DNA of 23,108 bases from JADHUC01 sp964617665 (GTDB lineage Bacteria; Planctomycetota; Planctomycetia; Pirellulales; Pirellulaceae), in assembly GCA_964617665.1 (NCBI GenBank), contig CAZUAH010000196.1, forward strand, positions 1-23,108. The letters are read 5' to 3'. Below, piece by piece: positions 7,933 through 16,941 of the stretch. The notes below the pieces were generated by a model, which did not search any database, was not told where the DNA came from, and saw only the letters and a list, made by a program, of their open reading frames with translations. A program made the translations under genes and the position numbers. Positions within the stretch are counted from its first letter, which is position 1; every line of letters starts with the position of its first letter.

Positions 7933-10218
7933 TTACGGCTCCACAATTTCAAAAGGGATGGCTGGCAACATGCCCACCGGTATGCGCCGTTTGTTGACGG
8001 GCTGCGTTCCTCCTGCACGGCCGAAGGCTCGTTCGATGAACGCCTTGACGAGCAGATTGCCCTTCAGACCCGGTTGGACCTTGTCAGCATCGGCCTGCAG
8101 TTCGATGGTAACGCCGCCTACGACACGCGATACGTCCTTGATCTCGACGCCTTCCGGCGGGTCGCTCAACTCCAACTGAATCTGGTCTAGGATCGGTGCC
8201 CTGGGTGCGGAGATTCGCGCTCGTGCCGTTCCACCGGCCGGCAACTTCACTGGGTTTCGATCAAGAAGTTTCAACGGGGATCGGAAACGGCGGCCTTCGG
8301 TCACGGCGACCATCCAGTCCTCGGCAAGGACCAGATGCCGGTAGATGAACGCCTGCATCATGTCTTCGGCCGGGACGGCCTGCCGACGAATCTCGCGTCC
8401 TCCGATCATTGCGCGTCCTTCCAGATCCACGCTGACGGGCTCTTCGGGTGCCGTGGACGGAACCGTGAGCGTCAACCGCACTTTGTCCTGGCCGGCCGGT
8501 ACCCATGCGCCGCTGAGTGTGAACCCTGGCGGCGCGTCCTTCAATTCGAGCTGGATATCGTCGGCGAAGCCATCTTTTCGCAAAGCATATACGGTGATTG
8601 GCACCGTCGTGCCAGCCTGGGCGTTAATGCTGGCTGGCACGACTCGCAATTCGTAGTCAGGCCGCTGGGCATTGATGTGCAGTCGATAGGCGTAGGGAGC
8701 GCCGCCTTTGTGTTGCGTGTCGCCCAGGTGGAGATAGTAAAGTCCGTTCTCGGGAATCGTGACGCTAAGCCGAGAGTCCGCGTGATGCGTGGTCAAACCG
8801 GCGCCCTTATCTTCGTGATCGTCGTTCACCGCCAACTGTCGGCCGTTTGCGTCGGTCAGCTTGAGCACGGAATCCAGAGGCGAGTTCAGTCGGCGAGCTT
8901 TGACCTCCGCAAAGATTTGGCCGCCCGCGCGGCACTCGAAACAGAAGACGTCCCAATCGCCGGGCTGGTCAATGCGACCGTTGACAATCAACGGCGGCGT
9001 GACTCGCTGCGCGTCTTCCACCGCGTTGTTTGGCTCCTGTTCCAGGCAGTCCGGCAGCGCGTCCACGGCAAACGGCACACGATTGACAATGCGCTCGTTT
9101 TCGAGAATGGATATGGGGTGCACTCCCAGCCCTCTGTCTCGGGCGTTCAACTCGAGTTTGTCCACGGGGAGATTCCAGCCTGTCAACTCGACGCTAGTAG
9201 AATTCCCATTGCGACCGCCAAGCGGGAATACGTTAGCGACAAAGGGCACTTCGCCCAGCGTGATGCGATAGACGAAATCCTCGCGACCGCGATAGATGGC
9301 GTCTTTGATCTCCAGGATATATTCGCCTGCCTCGGGGATCTCGTAGTACAGGACCGGATCGGGGTGGAACCGAAAATCGTCGTCGTAGGCTACTTCCTTG
9401 CCATCATCGTCGTACAGTGCCAGCGTCGCTTGAAACCAACCGGGAACAGCATCGGCCAAATAGGGAATCAGTTCCCGCGCGCTGGCAGCGACGACCAGTC
9501 GTTCGCCCTTTCGTGCCTGAAAACGAAAACGATCCACGTCACCAGGTAGGATCTGGCCATTTACAATGGCGGGCAAAGGCCCTTCGATTGCCGTGTCCGC
9601 GGTCTTGTCGTTCGGTTCGGTTTCCTGGAACTCCGGCAATTGCCCGACGTGAAAATAGAAGGGATTCGACAACCCAGAGGCTGTGACAAGTCGTATCTCC
9701 CGCTCGCCGGGCTCAGCATCGGGTGTAAGGGTGACTTGGAGAGTCGCCTTTTCGGCGATTTGCGGATTGATCTGCCGCTTGGGATCGTTGAGCTGTTTTC
9801 GCAGATCGGCGAGCGTCCTCAACTCCTCGGCCGATACGCCCAGTTCTTCTGCGATCTTCGCAAACGACTTGAAATCACCTCGTTGACCAAACGGTTTACC
9901 CCTGTTGGCCTCCACGCGTTTGCGTGCCTCTTGCACCTTCTGGCGTAATTCGTTGATCTGCTTCTGCGTCAGCGGTTTGGTGTGTTTGATGACCGTGGCC
10001 TTGACGCCCTTGCCCGAGACGATCGCATCGCTCGCACCGTCCAGATACTGTCCGCCCACCGTGATTTCGAACGTCGTTCCTTGCTGGCCGCCGGCCGGAT
10101 AGACATAGCCGATATGCGGATCACGCGGCCCCAGCGGCATCCTCTGAGCCCACGCGCTAGGCGCAACCACAAGTGATACAAGCAGACAAAGAACCGCATT
10201 CCAATGGAGTGAACACAT
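7933..10218 (-). CDS. Secreted PPC-domain (pre-peptidase C-terminal) protein
   Basis: This is an exported or surface protein of 761 aa with a Sec leader (about 1-24, ending SAWAQ). An IPT/TIG-like beta domain (about 35-80) comes first, then a charged helical insert (about 82-145) that could form a coiled coil. Two PPC-type domains follow at about 196-322 and 390-525, each opening with an ETEPND or EQEPNN motif and carrying Asp-rich turns (LYDDDGKEVAYDDDF). The C-terminal 230 residues look like Ig-type beta domains. No protease active site is visible, so a binding or scaffold role is more likely than catalysis. GGGAGA lies 5 nt before the ATG. It follows the DUF1501 gene by 81 bp on the same strand and is probably cotranscribed with it. 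Proteins of this layout commonly accompany DUF1501/DUF1553 genes in planctomycetes. Confidence 0.85.
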   Translation of the reverse strand: MCSLHWNAVLCLLVSLVVAPSAWAQRMPLGPRDPHIGYVYPAGGQQGTTFEITVGGQYLDGASDAIVSGKGVKATVIKHTKPLTQKQINELRQKVQEARKRVEANRGKPFGQRGDFKSFAKIAEELGVSAEELRTLADLRKQLNDPKRQINPQIAEKATLQVTLTPDAEPGEREIRLVTASGLSNPFYFHVGQLPEFQETEPNDKTADTAIEGPLPAIVNGQILPGDVDRFRFQARKGERLVVAASARELIPYLADAVPGWFQATLALYDDDGKEVAYDDDFRFHPDPVLYYEIPEAGEYILEIKDAIYRGREDFVYRITLGEVPFVANVFPLGGRNGNSTSVELTGWNLPVDKLELNARDRGLGVHPISILENERIVNRVPFAVDALPDCLEQEPNNAVEDAQRVTPPLIVNGRIDQPGDWDVFCFECRAGGQIFAEVKARRLNSPLDSVLKLTDANGRQLAVNDDHEDKGAGLTTHHADSRLSVTIPENGLYYLHLGDTQHKGGAPYAYRLHINAQRPDYELRVVPASINAQAGTTVPITVYALRKDGFADDIQLELKDAPPGFTLSGAWVPAGQDKVRLTLTVPSTAPEEPVSVDLEGRAMIGGREIRRQAVPAEDMMQAFIYRHLVLAEDWMVAVTEGRRFRSPLKLLDRNPVKLPAGGTARARISAPRAPILDQIQLELSDPPEGVEIKDVSRVVGGVTIELQADADKVQPGLKGNLLVKAFIERAFGRAGGTQPVNKRRIPVGMLPAIPFEIVEP

Positions 10219-10256
10219 AACATTCTCCCAAGGGCGGCCGGCCCACAGAAACTGTC

Positions 10257-10291
10257 GAGTTTCAAGTATCCAGTTTCGAATTTCCAGGTTC
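10257..10291. repeat. Degenerate 7-bp tandem repeat, 5 units
   Basis: The five units are gagtttc, aagtatc, cagtttc, gaatttc and caggttc (10257-10291). Read on the minus strand they follow the consensus GAAACTN. The tract lies in the 81-bp gap between the DUF1501 stop and the PPC-protein start, upstream of the PPC-gene ribosome binding site. The 7-bp phase is clear despite base changes. Confidence 0.7.
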
Positions 10292-10299
10292 CAAACGCT

Positions 10300-11637
10300 C
10301 TACATGATTTCCTTCAAACGTCCGCCAATCTCGACGCCATCGGCGGCGGTCGGCGTAAGACGGACCAGTTGGCCTTGCGGATGTCGCAACGTCGCTTCGG
10401 GGTCGATGCCGAGCAGTTCGTACATGCTGCCGATCAGGTCCCACGGATAGACAGGCCGCTCTTTCACCGTTTCCCCTTTTGCGTCCGACGCTCCCACCAC
10501 TTGGCCGCCTTTGAAGCCGCCGCCGGCGACCACGGACGAGAAGACCCGGCCGTAATGGCCGCGTCCGCCGTTCCACGGTGGTTCCCATTGGACTTTCGGT
10601 CGACGGCCAAATTCGCCGCTCCACCAGACGATCGTGCTGTCCAGCAGTCCTCGGTCGGACAGATCCGCCAGCAACGTCGCCATGCCTCGATCCATCTCCG
10701 GCAGTTTCCGCCGCATGGTCTGGAAATGCTGCTTGTGCGTATCCCAGCCCTTGTAGTTGATAGTGACGAAGGGGACGCCGCGTTCGACCAAACGGCGTGC
10801 AACCAGACAGGATTGTCCGAACGTGCTGCGTCCGTACCGATCTCGAAGGTCGTCTCTTTCCTGCGACAGGTCGAACACCTTGCTGCCTTCGCCAAGGATC
10901 ATGTCGTAGGCACCTTTTTCGGCATCATTCAGTTCTTCGATCCGCGGGTCACCCGTCATGGCGTGCTTCAGCGTGTTCAGCCGATGGAGCAGATATTGCC
11001 GTTTGCGCTGTCGCTCGTCGGTCATGCCCGGCGCGACGATGCCTTCGACGGCAAACCGCTGTTGGCCCGGATCGCCACCGGTGGCGAACGGCTTGTACCG
11101 CGTTCCCAAGAAACCAGCCTCGGAGAATCGGCCTTGCGGCTGAGTCAACACGATGTAGGGCGGGATGAGCCCTTCGTATCCGGCACCATATCCTTTGAAC
11201 CGCGAGACCACGGCGCCAGCGCACGGGTAGACCACTCCGTCGCCGGACATGCGGCCGGTTTGGGTCATATAGGACGCAGTTTCATGAGCGTTCACATTGT
11301 GTGTCATGCTGCGAATGATGGAGTACTTGTCGGTCTGTTTGGCCAACTCGGGCAGCAACTCACCAATCCTGATTCCGTCCACATTGGTCGAGTTCGTGTT
11401 GCTCAAGGGTCCGCAATAGTCATAACCCGCTTCCGGTTTCGGGTCGAAGGTATCCAGGTGCGACGGACCGCCCCACATCCAGATCTGAATCACAGACTTG
11501 GCTTTGGCGGGCAGCGGAGCGGCCTGGGCGGGAAGCCCCAGTTGGTCCGCGAGCACCAATCCCGCCGCACCGGCAAGACCGCTGCGCAGGAAGCCACGCC
11601 GAGACACTGTCGATCCCGAATCACTCTTCGTACTCAT
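10300..11637 (-). CDS. Tat-exported DUF1501 protein (sulfatase-like fold)
   Basis: This is a planctomycete-type DUF1501 protein of 445 aa, whose family resembles the alkaline phosphatase/sulfatase fold. A twin-arginine leader (SRRGFLR, residues 12-18) and a hydrophobic Ala/Leu-rich segment to about 40 predict periplasmic export. The mature part opens with the family-typical IQIWMWGGPSHLDTFDPKP and contains MTHNVNAHE and TIVWWSGEFGRRPK, both hallmarks of the family. The function is not established, although these genes nearly always pair with DUF1549/DUF1553 genes, as here. I took the ATG at 11637 because AAGGTGA lies close upstream. A GTG at 11646 would add three residues. The DUF1553 gene ends 117 bp upstream on the same strand. 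Confidence 0.9.
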   Translation of the reverse strand: MSTKSDSGSTVSRRGFLRSGLAGAAGLVLADQLGLPAQAAPLPAKAKSVIQIWMWGGPSHLDTFDPKPEAGYDYCGPLSNTNSTNVDGIRIGELLPELAKQTDKYSIIRSMTHNVNAHETASYMTQTGRMSGDGVVYPCAGAVVSRFKGYGAGYEGLIPPYIVLTQPQGRFSEAGFLGTRYKPFATGGDPGQQRFAVEGIVAPGMTDERQRKRQYLLHRLNTLKHAMTGDPRIEELNDAEKGAYDMILGEGSKVFDLSQERDDLRDRYGRSTFGQSCLVARRLVERGVPFVTINYKGWDTHKQHFQTMRRKLPEMDRGMATLLADLSDRGLLDSTIVWWSGEFGRRPKVQWEPPWNGGRGHYGRVFSSVVAGGGFKGGQVVGASDAKGETVKERPVYPWDLIGSMYELLGIDPEATLRHPQGQLVRLTPTAADGVEIGGRLKEIM

Positions 11638-11743
11638 ATCTGTCACCTTGCACTAAGCGGACTCTGATATTGTTTGCACTGTTCGATGCGAGTTGAATGC
11701 CGTATTTCTACCAGATCCGGCACGAGCTACCGCGCATTTATTT

Positions 11744-11758
11744 CTAAGCACTGCTTAG
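11744..11758. repeat. 15-bp palindrome at the DUF1553-gene stop codon
   Basis: ctaagca-c-tgcttag is a perfect 7-bp inverted repeat around one central base, and it overlaps the stop codon of the DUF1549/DUF1553 gene. Such a short centre makes it a poor RNA hairpin, and no T-tract follows on the minus strand. A DNA-level site is possible. The rest of the 117-bp gap up to the DUF1501 start shows nothing else. Confidence 0.5.
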
Positions 11759-13341
11759 TGGCGGTAAAGGAACTCTGCACTATTGATCAATGCCCACGTC
11801 AGATCTGCAAATGTCTCCTGCCCGGCCGGGCTTCCAGACTGGGCATAATCCCGCAGGATCTCTAATTCCTCTTCCGTCGGTGGACGCGAGAGGATAGTCA
11901 GGTATAGTCCGGTTACGGCCTTCAGCGGATTTCGACGACTGGATTGCATTAACATTCGTAGCCGTCCGCTCCGTTCGATCTTCTCCCGGATATGGCTGGA
12001 ATTCAGCATGTGCAGTCGTTGGGAGGCGGTGGAGCGATTGTTTCGTTCGGACACAAAGCCGGTGTCGCGCGGCGGACGTCCGAACATCTCCAGAAACGAA
12101 CTTGTGATACTGCCATCAGGCAGAGCGATCGAGCGTTGATTCTCCGGGATAAACGTGAAGGGTTCGGGGATAGGACTCGAATACTCTTCGGTCGTGCCTG
12201 TGATCTGGCACAACGCGTCAATCAACACCTCCGCATCCAGCCGGCGCAGCGGATAGTACGCGAATTGGGCTTCCGCCTCGGGATGATCGGTCGGAGGAAT
12301 AGAGGCGAGCTGATACGTTTTCGAATTCAGGATCAGCCGGTAAACATGCTTCAGATCGTATTTGGCGGCGACCAGTTCCTTTTCAAGGTAGGCTAACAAC
12401 ATCGGATTCGACGGTGGGTTGTCCGGGCGAATGTCATCCGGCTCGTGCACAATGCCGCGTCCCAACAGCCAGTACCAGATGCGGTTGACGATGCTGCCAG
12501 CGAAGTACGGATTGTCCGGCGTGATTAACCAGTCGGCGAAGACTTCGCGCGGGTCTTTGTTCGGCGGCAGTTTCACTCGCGTCCCGTCTGGGAGGATCGC
12601 CGAGCCCGGTTTACTGTCCGTAGCCTTCTCGGCAGCCTTCAACGCATCGAAGAAGACAATCTCCTCTTTCCACTCGCCGGTCTGCTTGTAGCCAATCTGC
12701 GAGAAGAACGTCGCCATGCCCGACAAGCGGTTTTCCGGCCAGTTCTCGGCTCGCGAGCCCATAAACGTCAACGCCACGGCTTGAGCGAGGGCTTCGGGCT
12801 CTTTGCTCTGAACGGCTCGATAGAAATTGACCGGCGGATCGCGGAAATTGCTTCCGTTTGCGATGAGTATCTCCCGCACGAATTGATCATACGGCTTGTT
12901 CTCTTTGATGCTGGTGTGGATCCAACGGTGATATGCCTGCACTCCATTCGGCCACAGATTGATGGGGAATTCGGCTTTGACTCGCAGCAGATCGCACCAT
13001 TTCATCGCCCAGTAGTCGGGGAACTCCTCCCGTTCAAGCAATCGGCCGATCAAGACGCTACGTTTCTTCGGATTCTTGTCCGAGAAAAACTCCTGCACCT
13101 CGGCAGCCGTGGGAAGCGTGCCAATGACATCTAGATAGGCCCGTCGAACAAATACCTCGTCCGAACACAACTTGGCCGGCTCGATCCCTAACTCCTCCAG
13201 GTTGTCGAAGACCAGTTCGTCGATTTTTCCCGCAGGAGTCAGTTCGACACGGCTCTCGAAGGTGGGCACGAGCGTTTCTTCTGCGTCCGTGGCCGTTTGG
13301 GCCGTTATAAGGAGAAGTACGGATATCAGGGATGTGTTCAT
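11755..13341 (-). CDS. Secreted DUF1549/DUF1553 protein
   Basis: This is a planctomycete-specific secreted protein of 528 aa with a short leader (about 1-20). The DUF1549 part (about 35-235) shows VRRAYLDVIGTLPTAAEVQEF and YWAMKWCDLLRVKAE. The DUF1553 part (about 275-525) shows FAGSIVNRIWYWLLGRGIV and LYLTILSRPPTEEE. Many relatives carry an N-terminal cytochrome-c-like domain and reach 800 aa or more; this one lacks it and no CxxCH is present. A role in an extracytoplasmic degradation complex with the DUF1501 partner is widely assumed but unproven. I took the ATG at 13341, with an AGG about 8 nt upstream. A GTG two codons earlier is the alternative. The symporter gene ends 132 bp upstream on the same strand. 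Confidence 0.9.
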   Translation of the reverse strand: MNTSLISVLLLITAQTATDAEETLVPTFESRVELTPAGKIDELVFDNLEELGIEPAKLCSDEVFVRRAYLDVIGTLPTAAEVQEFFSDKNPKKRSVLIGRLLEREEFPDYWAMKWCDLLRVKAEFPINLWPNGVQAYHRWIHTSIKENKPYDQFVREILIANGSNFRDPPVNFYRAVQSKEPEALAQAVALTFMGSRAENWPENRLSGMATFFSQIGYKQTGEWKEEIVFFDALKAAEKATDSKPGSAILPDGTRVKLPPNKDPREVFADWLITPDNPYFAGSIVNRIWYWLLGRGIVHEPDDIRPDNPPSNPMLLAYLEKELVAAKYDLKHVYRLILNSKTYQLASIPPTDHPEAEAQFAYYPLRRLDAEVLIDALCQITGTTEEYSSPIPEPFTFIPENQRSIALPDGSITSSFLEMFGRPPRDTGFVSERNNRSTASQRLHMLNSSHIREKIERSGRLRMLMQSSRRNPLKAVTGLYLTILSRPPTEEELEILRDYAQSGSPAGQETFADLTWALINSAEFLYRH

Positions 13342-13473
13342 ATTCACAGCCTAGCATGATTTACGAATTTCGGCCCAGGCCTGTCCCGACGCCTGCGACC
13401 AGCTAGAGGATCTAACCCCGGAAACAACCAGAAGTACCGCTAGCCTTTTGATATCGCGAGGAATCGGCCGGAT

Positions 13474-15327
13474 TCATTGCGGCAAATTGCGATACCACGT
13501 GAAATACAATGCGATAGCGGCTGTGAATGCTGCTACAGCGCAAACGAGCGTCCATCCGTACCAATGGCCTACTAGGTACATCGGCGCGAGGTAGGCGCCG
13601 ATTACCACGACGCTCGCTAGCACCACGTTGATGGTCGTCAGCCACATGCTCTCGGCTGGGTCACGAAGCTCTGCCTCGGACATACCGCTTCGAGCCGCGA
13701 TCGGCCTCCAACAGCCGAAGGGGCGGACAGTCTGGAAGAAAGACACCAAAATCGCCTCGTCCGTCGCCCGGGTCAGCCACGTCCCCAATAAGCATCCGAC
13801 GATCGAAAGTCCGCACACGATGGGGAACGCGACATACGGCAAATTCAGCGTTTGCACCGCCGCCAATACGGCAGGCACCGGCGCTTCCGGCAGCGGCGGG
13901 CCGACTGACTGCGTGACAACTTTCAGCGTGATTGGTAGCGCGAGCGCCGCGGCCATGCCGACTAGAGTCCCGATCGCATAACCCCAGCCGTTGAGCCGCC
14001 ACCAGTACCAGCGAAGGACATTGGGGACGATGAAGGCGCCGCCCAGTGCCATCATGATCCAGTCCCACACTTCACGAATGGACTCCGCCTGAAATCCGAT
14101 CGCCGTTCCCGCGACGACTACGCCGACGGTTGCCACCCGGCTGACTCGGACTAGGTGACGTTGGTCGGCCTCGGGGCGAACGAATGGCTGCCAAAGATCG
14201 CGAACGATGTACGAGGCCGCGGCGTTGACCGTGGCACTGAATGTAGACATGAACGCGGCCAGCAGGCCAGCGATGACCAGACCGCGCACGCCGGGCATCA
14301 GGTAATCGCGCAGTACTGCTGGCATCACCCGCTCGGCGTCGAATCCTCCATTGCCCGCCGTCCCCGCGGCGGCGACCAACCCGGTCAGAGCCAGCAACGC
14401 AATGCCCATGCACATGGCCCAGCGAACAATCAGAAAGCCGCTCCAGGCGGCCCCCAGCTTCGATGCATCGCGGGGGTTCTTGGCAGCCAGGAACAATTGG
14501 AAGTCGTACATTTGTCCTGGCCCACCGGCATTCAGCAAGAGTCCTTTGATGACCCACACGATGGCCAAGGCACCGAACAGGTGGTAGCCTGCGTAGCCGG
14601 CATCGGCGATCTCCTGCGTCACCTCCACTTCCCATGCGGGCACCATCGAAGTGAAACCGGCCGGGAGCTTCTCGTCCAGCAGTTCGGGCGTGACCTTGCC
14701 AAAGGCAATGGCCGCGATCAGTATGCTGGCCACGGTCAGAATCACGGTCTGAATAACGTTGGTGATCACGACGCTGTACAGCCCGCCCAGCAGCACGTAG
14801 AGCGTCGTGATCGAGAAGACCAGAATCGCGCAGATCGGTGCAGCCTGTTCGGGCGTCAGGCCGAACGTGATGTACTCGGATGCAAACTTGCCGATTCCCT
14901 GGAACGCGTAGCCAACGAAGGCAGTCAGTGTGATTACGGCCATCAACGTGTAGGCCAGCCGGGCGATCCGGCCGTCGCGGCCGCTTCCGAAGCGTGTGAT
15001 CATCCACTCGGCGCCGGTCATCACGTTCGAGCGGCGGACCCACTTGCCCATGTAGGACATGAAGAAGGCCGCCATCAGGAAGCCCCACATCCAGTGGTTC
15101 CACATCGACTTCATGCCGAACAGGTAGATGATCGTGACGATCCACATCGTGCCGGTGATGTCGAACGTCGAGACCGAACCCGACATGGCCATGGCCAGCC
15201 AGTGCATGCTCTTGCCGCCCAGGAAGTAACTGTCGAGGTTCCGGGAGGCGATCCGCTGATAGGCGAAGCCGATTCCGATGACCACTACGAAGTAGATGAC
15301 AATGATGACGTAGTCGAAGGGATGCAT
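13474..15327 (-). CDS. Sodium:solute symporter (SSS family)
   Basis: This is an inner-membrane Na+-coupled transporter of 617 aa with many hydrophobic helices, likely 13-15, and the LeuT-type core. The N-terminus YVIIVIYFVVVIGIGFAYQR leads into the family-typical RNLDSYFLGGKSMHWLA. A later helix carries AAFMSTFSATVNAAASYIV, the SSS signature with the Ser/Thr residues usually linked to the second sodium site. The C-terminal helices extend beyond the ten-helix core. Substrates in this family include sugars, sialic acid, amino acids and carboxylates, and the sequence alone does not decide. The gene lies 23 bp after the amidotransferase-like gene on the same strand, so the two are very probably cotranscribed. 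That suggests it imports a product released by the secreted enzymes of the cluster. No strong ribosome binding site is visible before the ATG. Confidence 0.92.
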   Translation of the reverse strand: MHPFDYVIIVIYFVVVIGIGFAYQRIASRNLDSYFLGGKSMHWLAMAMSGSVSTFDITGTMWIVTIIYLFGMKSMWNHWMWGFLMAAFFMSYMGKWVRRSNVMTGAEWMITRFGSGRDGRIARLAYTLMAVITLTAFVGYAFQGIGKFASEYITFGLTPEQAAPICAILVFSITTLYVLLGGLYSVVITNVIQTVILTVASILIAAIAFGKVTPELLDEKLPAGFTSMVPAWEVEVTQEIADAGYAGYHLFGALAIVWVIKGLLLNAGGPGQMYDFQLFLAAKNPRDASKLGAAWSGFLIVRWAMCMGIALLALTGLVAAAGTAGNGGFDAERVMPAVLRDYLMPGVRGLVIAGLLAAFMSTFSATVNAAASYIVRDLWQPFVRPEADQRHLVRVSRVATVGVVVAGTAIGFQAESIREVWDWIMMALGGAFIVPNVLRWYWWRLNGWGYAIGTLVGMAAALALPITLKVVTQSVGPPLPEAPVPAVLAAVQTLNLPYVAFPIVCGLSIVGCLLGTWLTRATDEAILVSFFQTVRPFGCWRPIAARSGMSEAELRDPAESMWLTTINVVLASVVVIGAYLAPMYLVGHWYGWTLVCAVAAFTAAIALYFTWYRNLPQ

Positions 15328-15350
15328 GGGCTGCTTTCTAGGATAAGCAC

Positions 15351-16682
15351 TTACTCAGCTTTCTTGAGCACGAACGGCTTCGGGGCAGGCGGTGGCTTGG
15401 CTTGCGGGTTGTATCCTCCCCATTCCTTCGCGAGCCTCAAGAAGTTGCTCATGATCAGACGTGAGTTTTGGGGCGTGCCTGGCAATTCCATGTGGAATTG
15501 AGCGGCATAGATGGGGCGATCGCTGACGCGAATGCACTGGTTGACCGTATGGGCGCCGGGACCTTTGGTAACAAGTCGCGTCCAGCCCTGCGGCAGATAG
15601 GCGATTTGTCCGATGTGGCTCTCCATGATTTCGAATACCTCGGGCAAGCCGTCGAAGGCGGGATCGACGGCCACACGGCGCATGTTGAACTTGCCGCGTT
15701 CGCCAATGTTCTTGCTATAGTCGCCACATTTGGCTCCGGCCGTGTGCCCGATGTGCGAGTAGACCGGCGACTTTGGATCATTGGGATCACGGCAACGAGG
15801 GCAGTCCCAGGGCTTATCCACACCGGTTTCCTGCAGGATCGCCAACGCCTGCGCGCCGCCGCACGCGCCCCACATCGGCAGATTGCGATTGCCGAGCACT
15901 TTTTGGACGCCTCGCCACGGTTCGCGAGTCCGCTGGCACCATTCCAGGCTGTTACCCGTGAGAAATGCACACAGAGGATGCGGCTCGGCAGCGACGAATC
16001 CTTCGTCGAAGTCGCCGATCCAAACTTGCTGCACCGGAACCTTTTCCCAACCTTCACACTGACGCGCCAGATTGACGAACAAGCCGGTGCCGCCCGGTAG
16101 AGCAGAGTTTTCGCCTGTGCTCACGACAGTCAGCCAGTCTGGGAACTCGATCTTTGCCGAGGGATCAGCATAGAACTCGACCTCGCGTAGCGTGGAGCAT
16201 GTGCCTTCGGCCGCAAGAACCTGCAAACGCAGGAACCGAGCGGTGGTTGCCTCTGTTAGGCGGTGGACGCGGTACAATCGGCGTTCGTTTTTCGTCTCCG
16301 TCTCGTCGAGGTTGCGCCAACTCTTTCCATCGCTGCTTGTTTGCCACACATAATGCCGCGGAGCGTTGCGCAAAACGCCGGGATGATCGCCGTTGATCTG
16401 CAGGATGGCACCGATCAAACGCGGCTTGTCAAAACGGACCTGCCACCACCAAGTCTCCGCGTTCTCTTGTCCTTTCCACAGCGAGTCGGCGTCGATCGAG
16501 AAACGATCGCCGTCAACAGCACCGCGGGCCGAGCCGGCAGCCGTGCTGGACGTCTGTACTTCAGCCTCCAGTGGTTCTGCCGACGCCGGAGGCAACCATA
16601 GGCTCACGACGAGCAGAAGCGCGAGTGAAAGAGCCGCGAAACGCTTCGCGGCGACGCGGACGAATCTGTCGCAACTCGACAT
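15351..16682 (-). CDS. Secreted discoidin domain-class I glutamine amidotransferase-like fusion
   Basis: This is a 443-aa protein with a Sec leader (about 1-35, ending ASAEP). A discoidin (F5/8 type C) carbohydrate-binding-like domain (about 40-172) follows, with TWWWQVRFDKP and RFLRLQVLAAEG. The rest (about 178-435) resembles a class I glutamine amidotransferase/C26 peptidase. The nucleophile elbow is MWGACGGAQA with C274, and a His-Glu pair H397/E399 lies in AAQFHMEL. Between them is a Cys/His cluster (C294, C297, H310, H313, C319) that could bind metal. No synthase partner is fused or adjacent, so hydrolysis of a gamma-glutamyl or other amide bond is more likely than ammonia transfer; this is inference. 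GAGGA lies 7 nt before the ATG. The symporter follows at 23 bp. Confidence 0.75.
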   Translation of the reverse strand: MSSCDRFVRVAAKRFAALSLALLLVVSLWLPPASAEPLEAEVQTSSTAAGSARGAVDGDRFSIDADSLWKGQENAETWWWQVRFDKPRLIGAILQINGDHPGVLRNAPRHYVWQTSSDGKSWRNLDETETKNERRLYRVHRLTEATTARFLRLQVLAAEGTCSTLREVEFYADPSAKIEFPDWLTVVSTGENSALPGGTGLFVNLARQCEGWEKVPVQQVWIGDFDEGFVAAEPHPLCAFLTGNSLEWCQRTREPWRGVQKVLGNRNLPMWGACGGAQALAILQETGVDKPWDCPRCRDPNDPKSPVYSHIGHTAGAKCGDYSKNIGERGKFNMRRVAVDPAFDGLPEVFEIMESHIGQIAYLPQGWTRLVTKGPGAHTVNQCIRVSDRPIYAAQFHMELPGTPQNSRLIMSNFLRLAKEWGGYNPQAKPPPAPKPFVLKKAE

Positions 16683-16734
16683 GCGTTGATCCTCTGCGAC
16701 TCGGCGGCCAGCCCCAACGGGGCGATCCTAGACT

Positions 16735-16784
16735 AGCCCAGGGTGGAGCGACGTGAGGTGAACGAACGTCGCGCAACCCTGGGT
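16735..16784 (+). repeat. 50-bp palindromic repeat unit, forward copy
   Basis: The unit opens with agcccagggtggagcg and ends with gcgcaaccctgggt, so its own ends form the inverted pair cccagggt/accctggg. The centre of about 20 bp is the variable part when compared with the inverted copy at 16892-16941. Confidence 0.85.
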
Positions 16785-16891
16785 TGGGAGGACGATTGAC
16801 GCCGAAGCCCTGAAAGGGCGACCCTAATCGTGGAAGAAACCGACGCTTACGGCCGCCCCGTTGGGGCTCTTGTCTATTACTAATCTCGTTT

Positions 16892-16941
16892 CCCAGGGTT
16901 GCGCGACGACCGTTGTCACGCTCATCGCTCCACCCTGGGCT
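16892..16941 (-). repeat. 50-bp palindromic repeat unit, inverted copy
   Basis: Reverse-complemented, this matches the unit at 16735-16784 over both ends (agcccagggtggagcg and gtcgcgcaaccctggg), with changes and a one-base length shift in the middle. The two copies face each other across about 107 bp. Confidence 0.85.

Noticed and set aside
8335..9549. Long plus-strand open frame (404 codons) opposite the PPC gene
   Set aside because: It is fully antisense to a gene with a leader, domains and ribosome binding site; the translation has no recognisable domain and is an effect of GC-rich codon use.
10369..11667. Long plus-strand open frame (432 codons) opposite the DUF1501 gene
   Set aside because: It mirrors a clear DUF1501 gene and has no domain or start signal of its own.
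14072..15501. Long open frames on both strands overlapping the symporter gene
   Set aside because: The symporter frame has the expected membrane helices and family motifs; the others give His/Arg/Gly-rich sequence typical of shadow frames.
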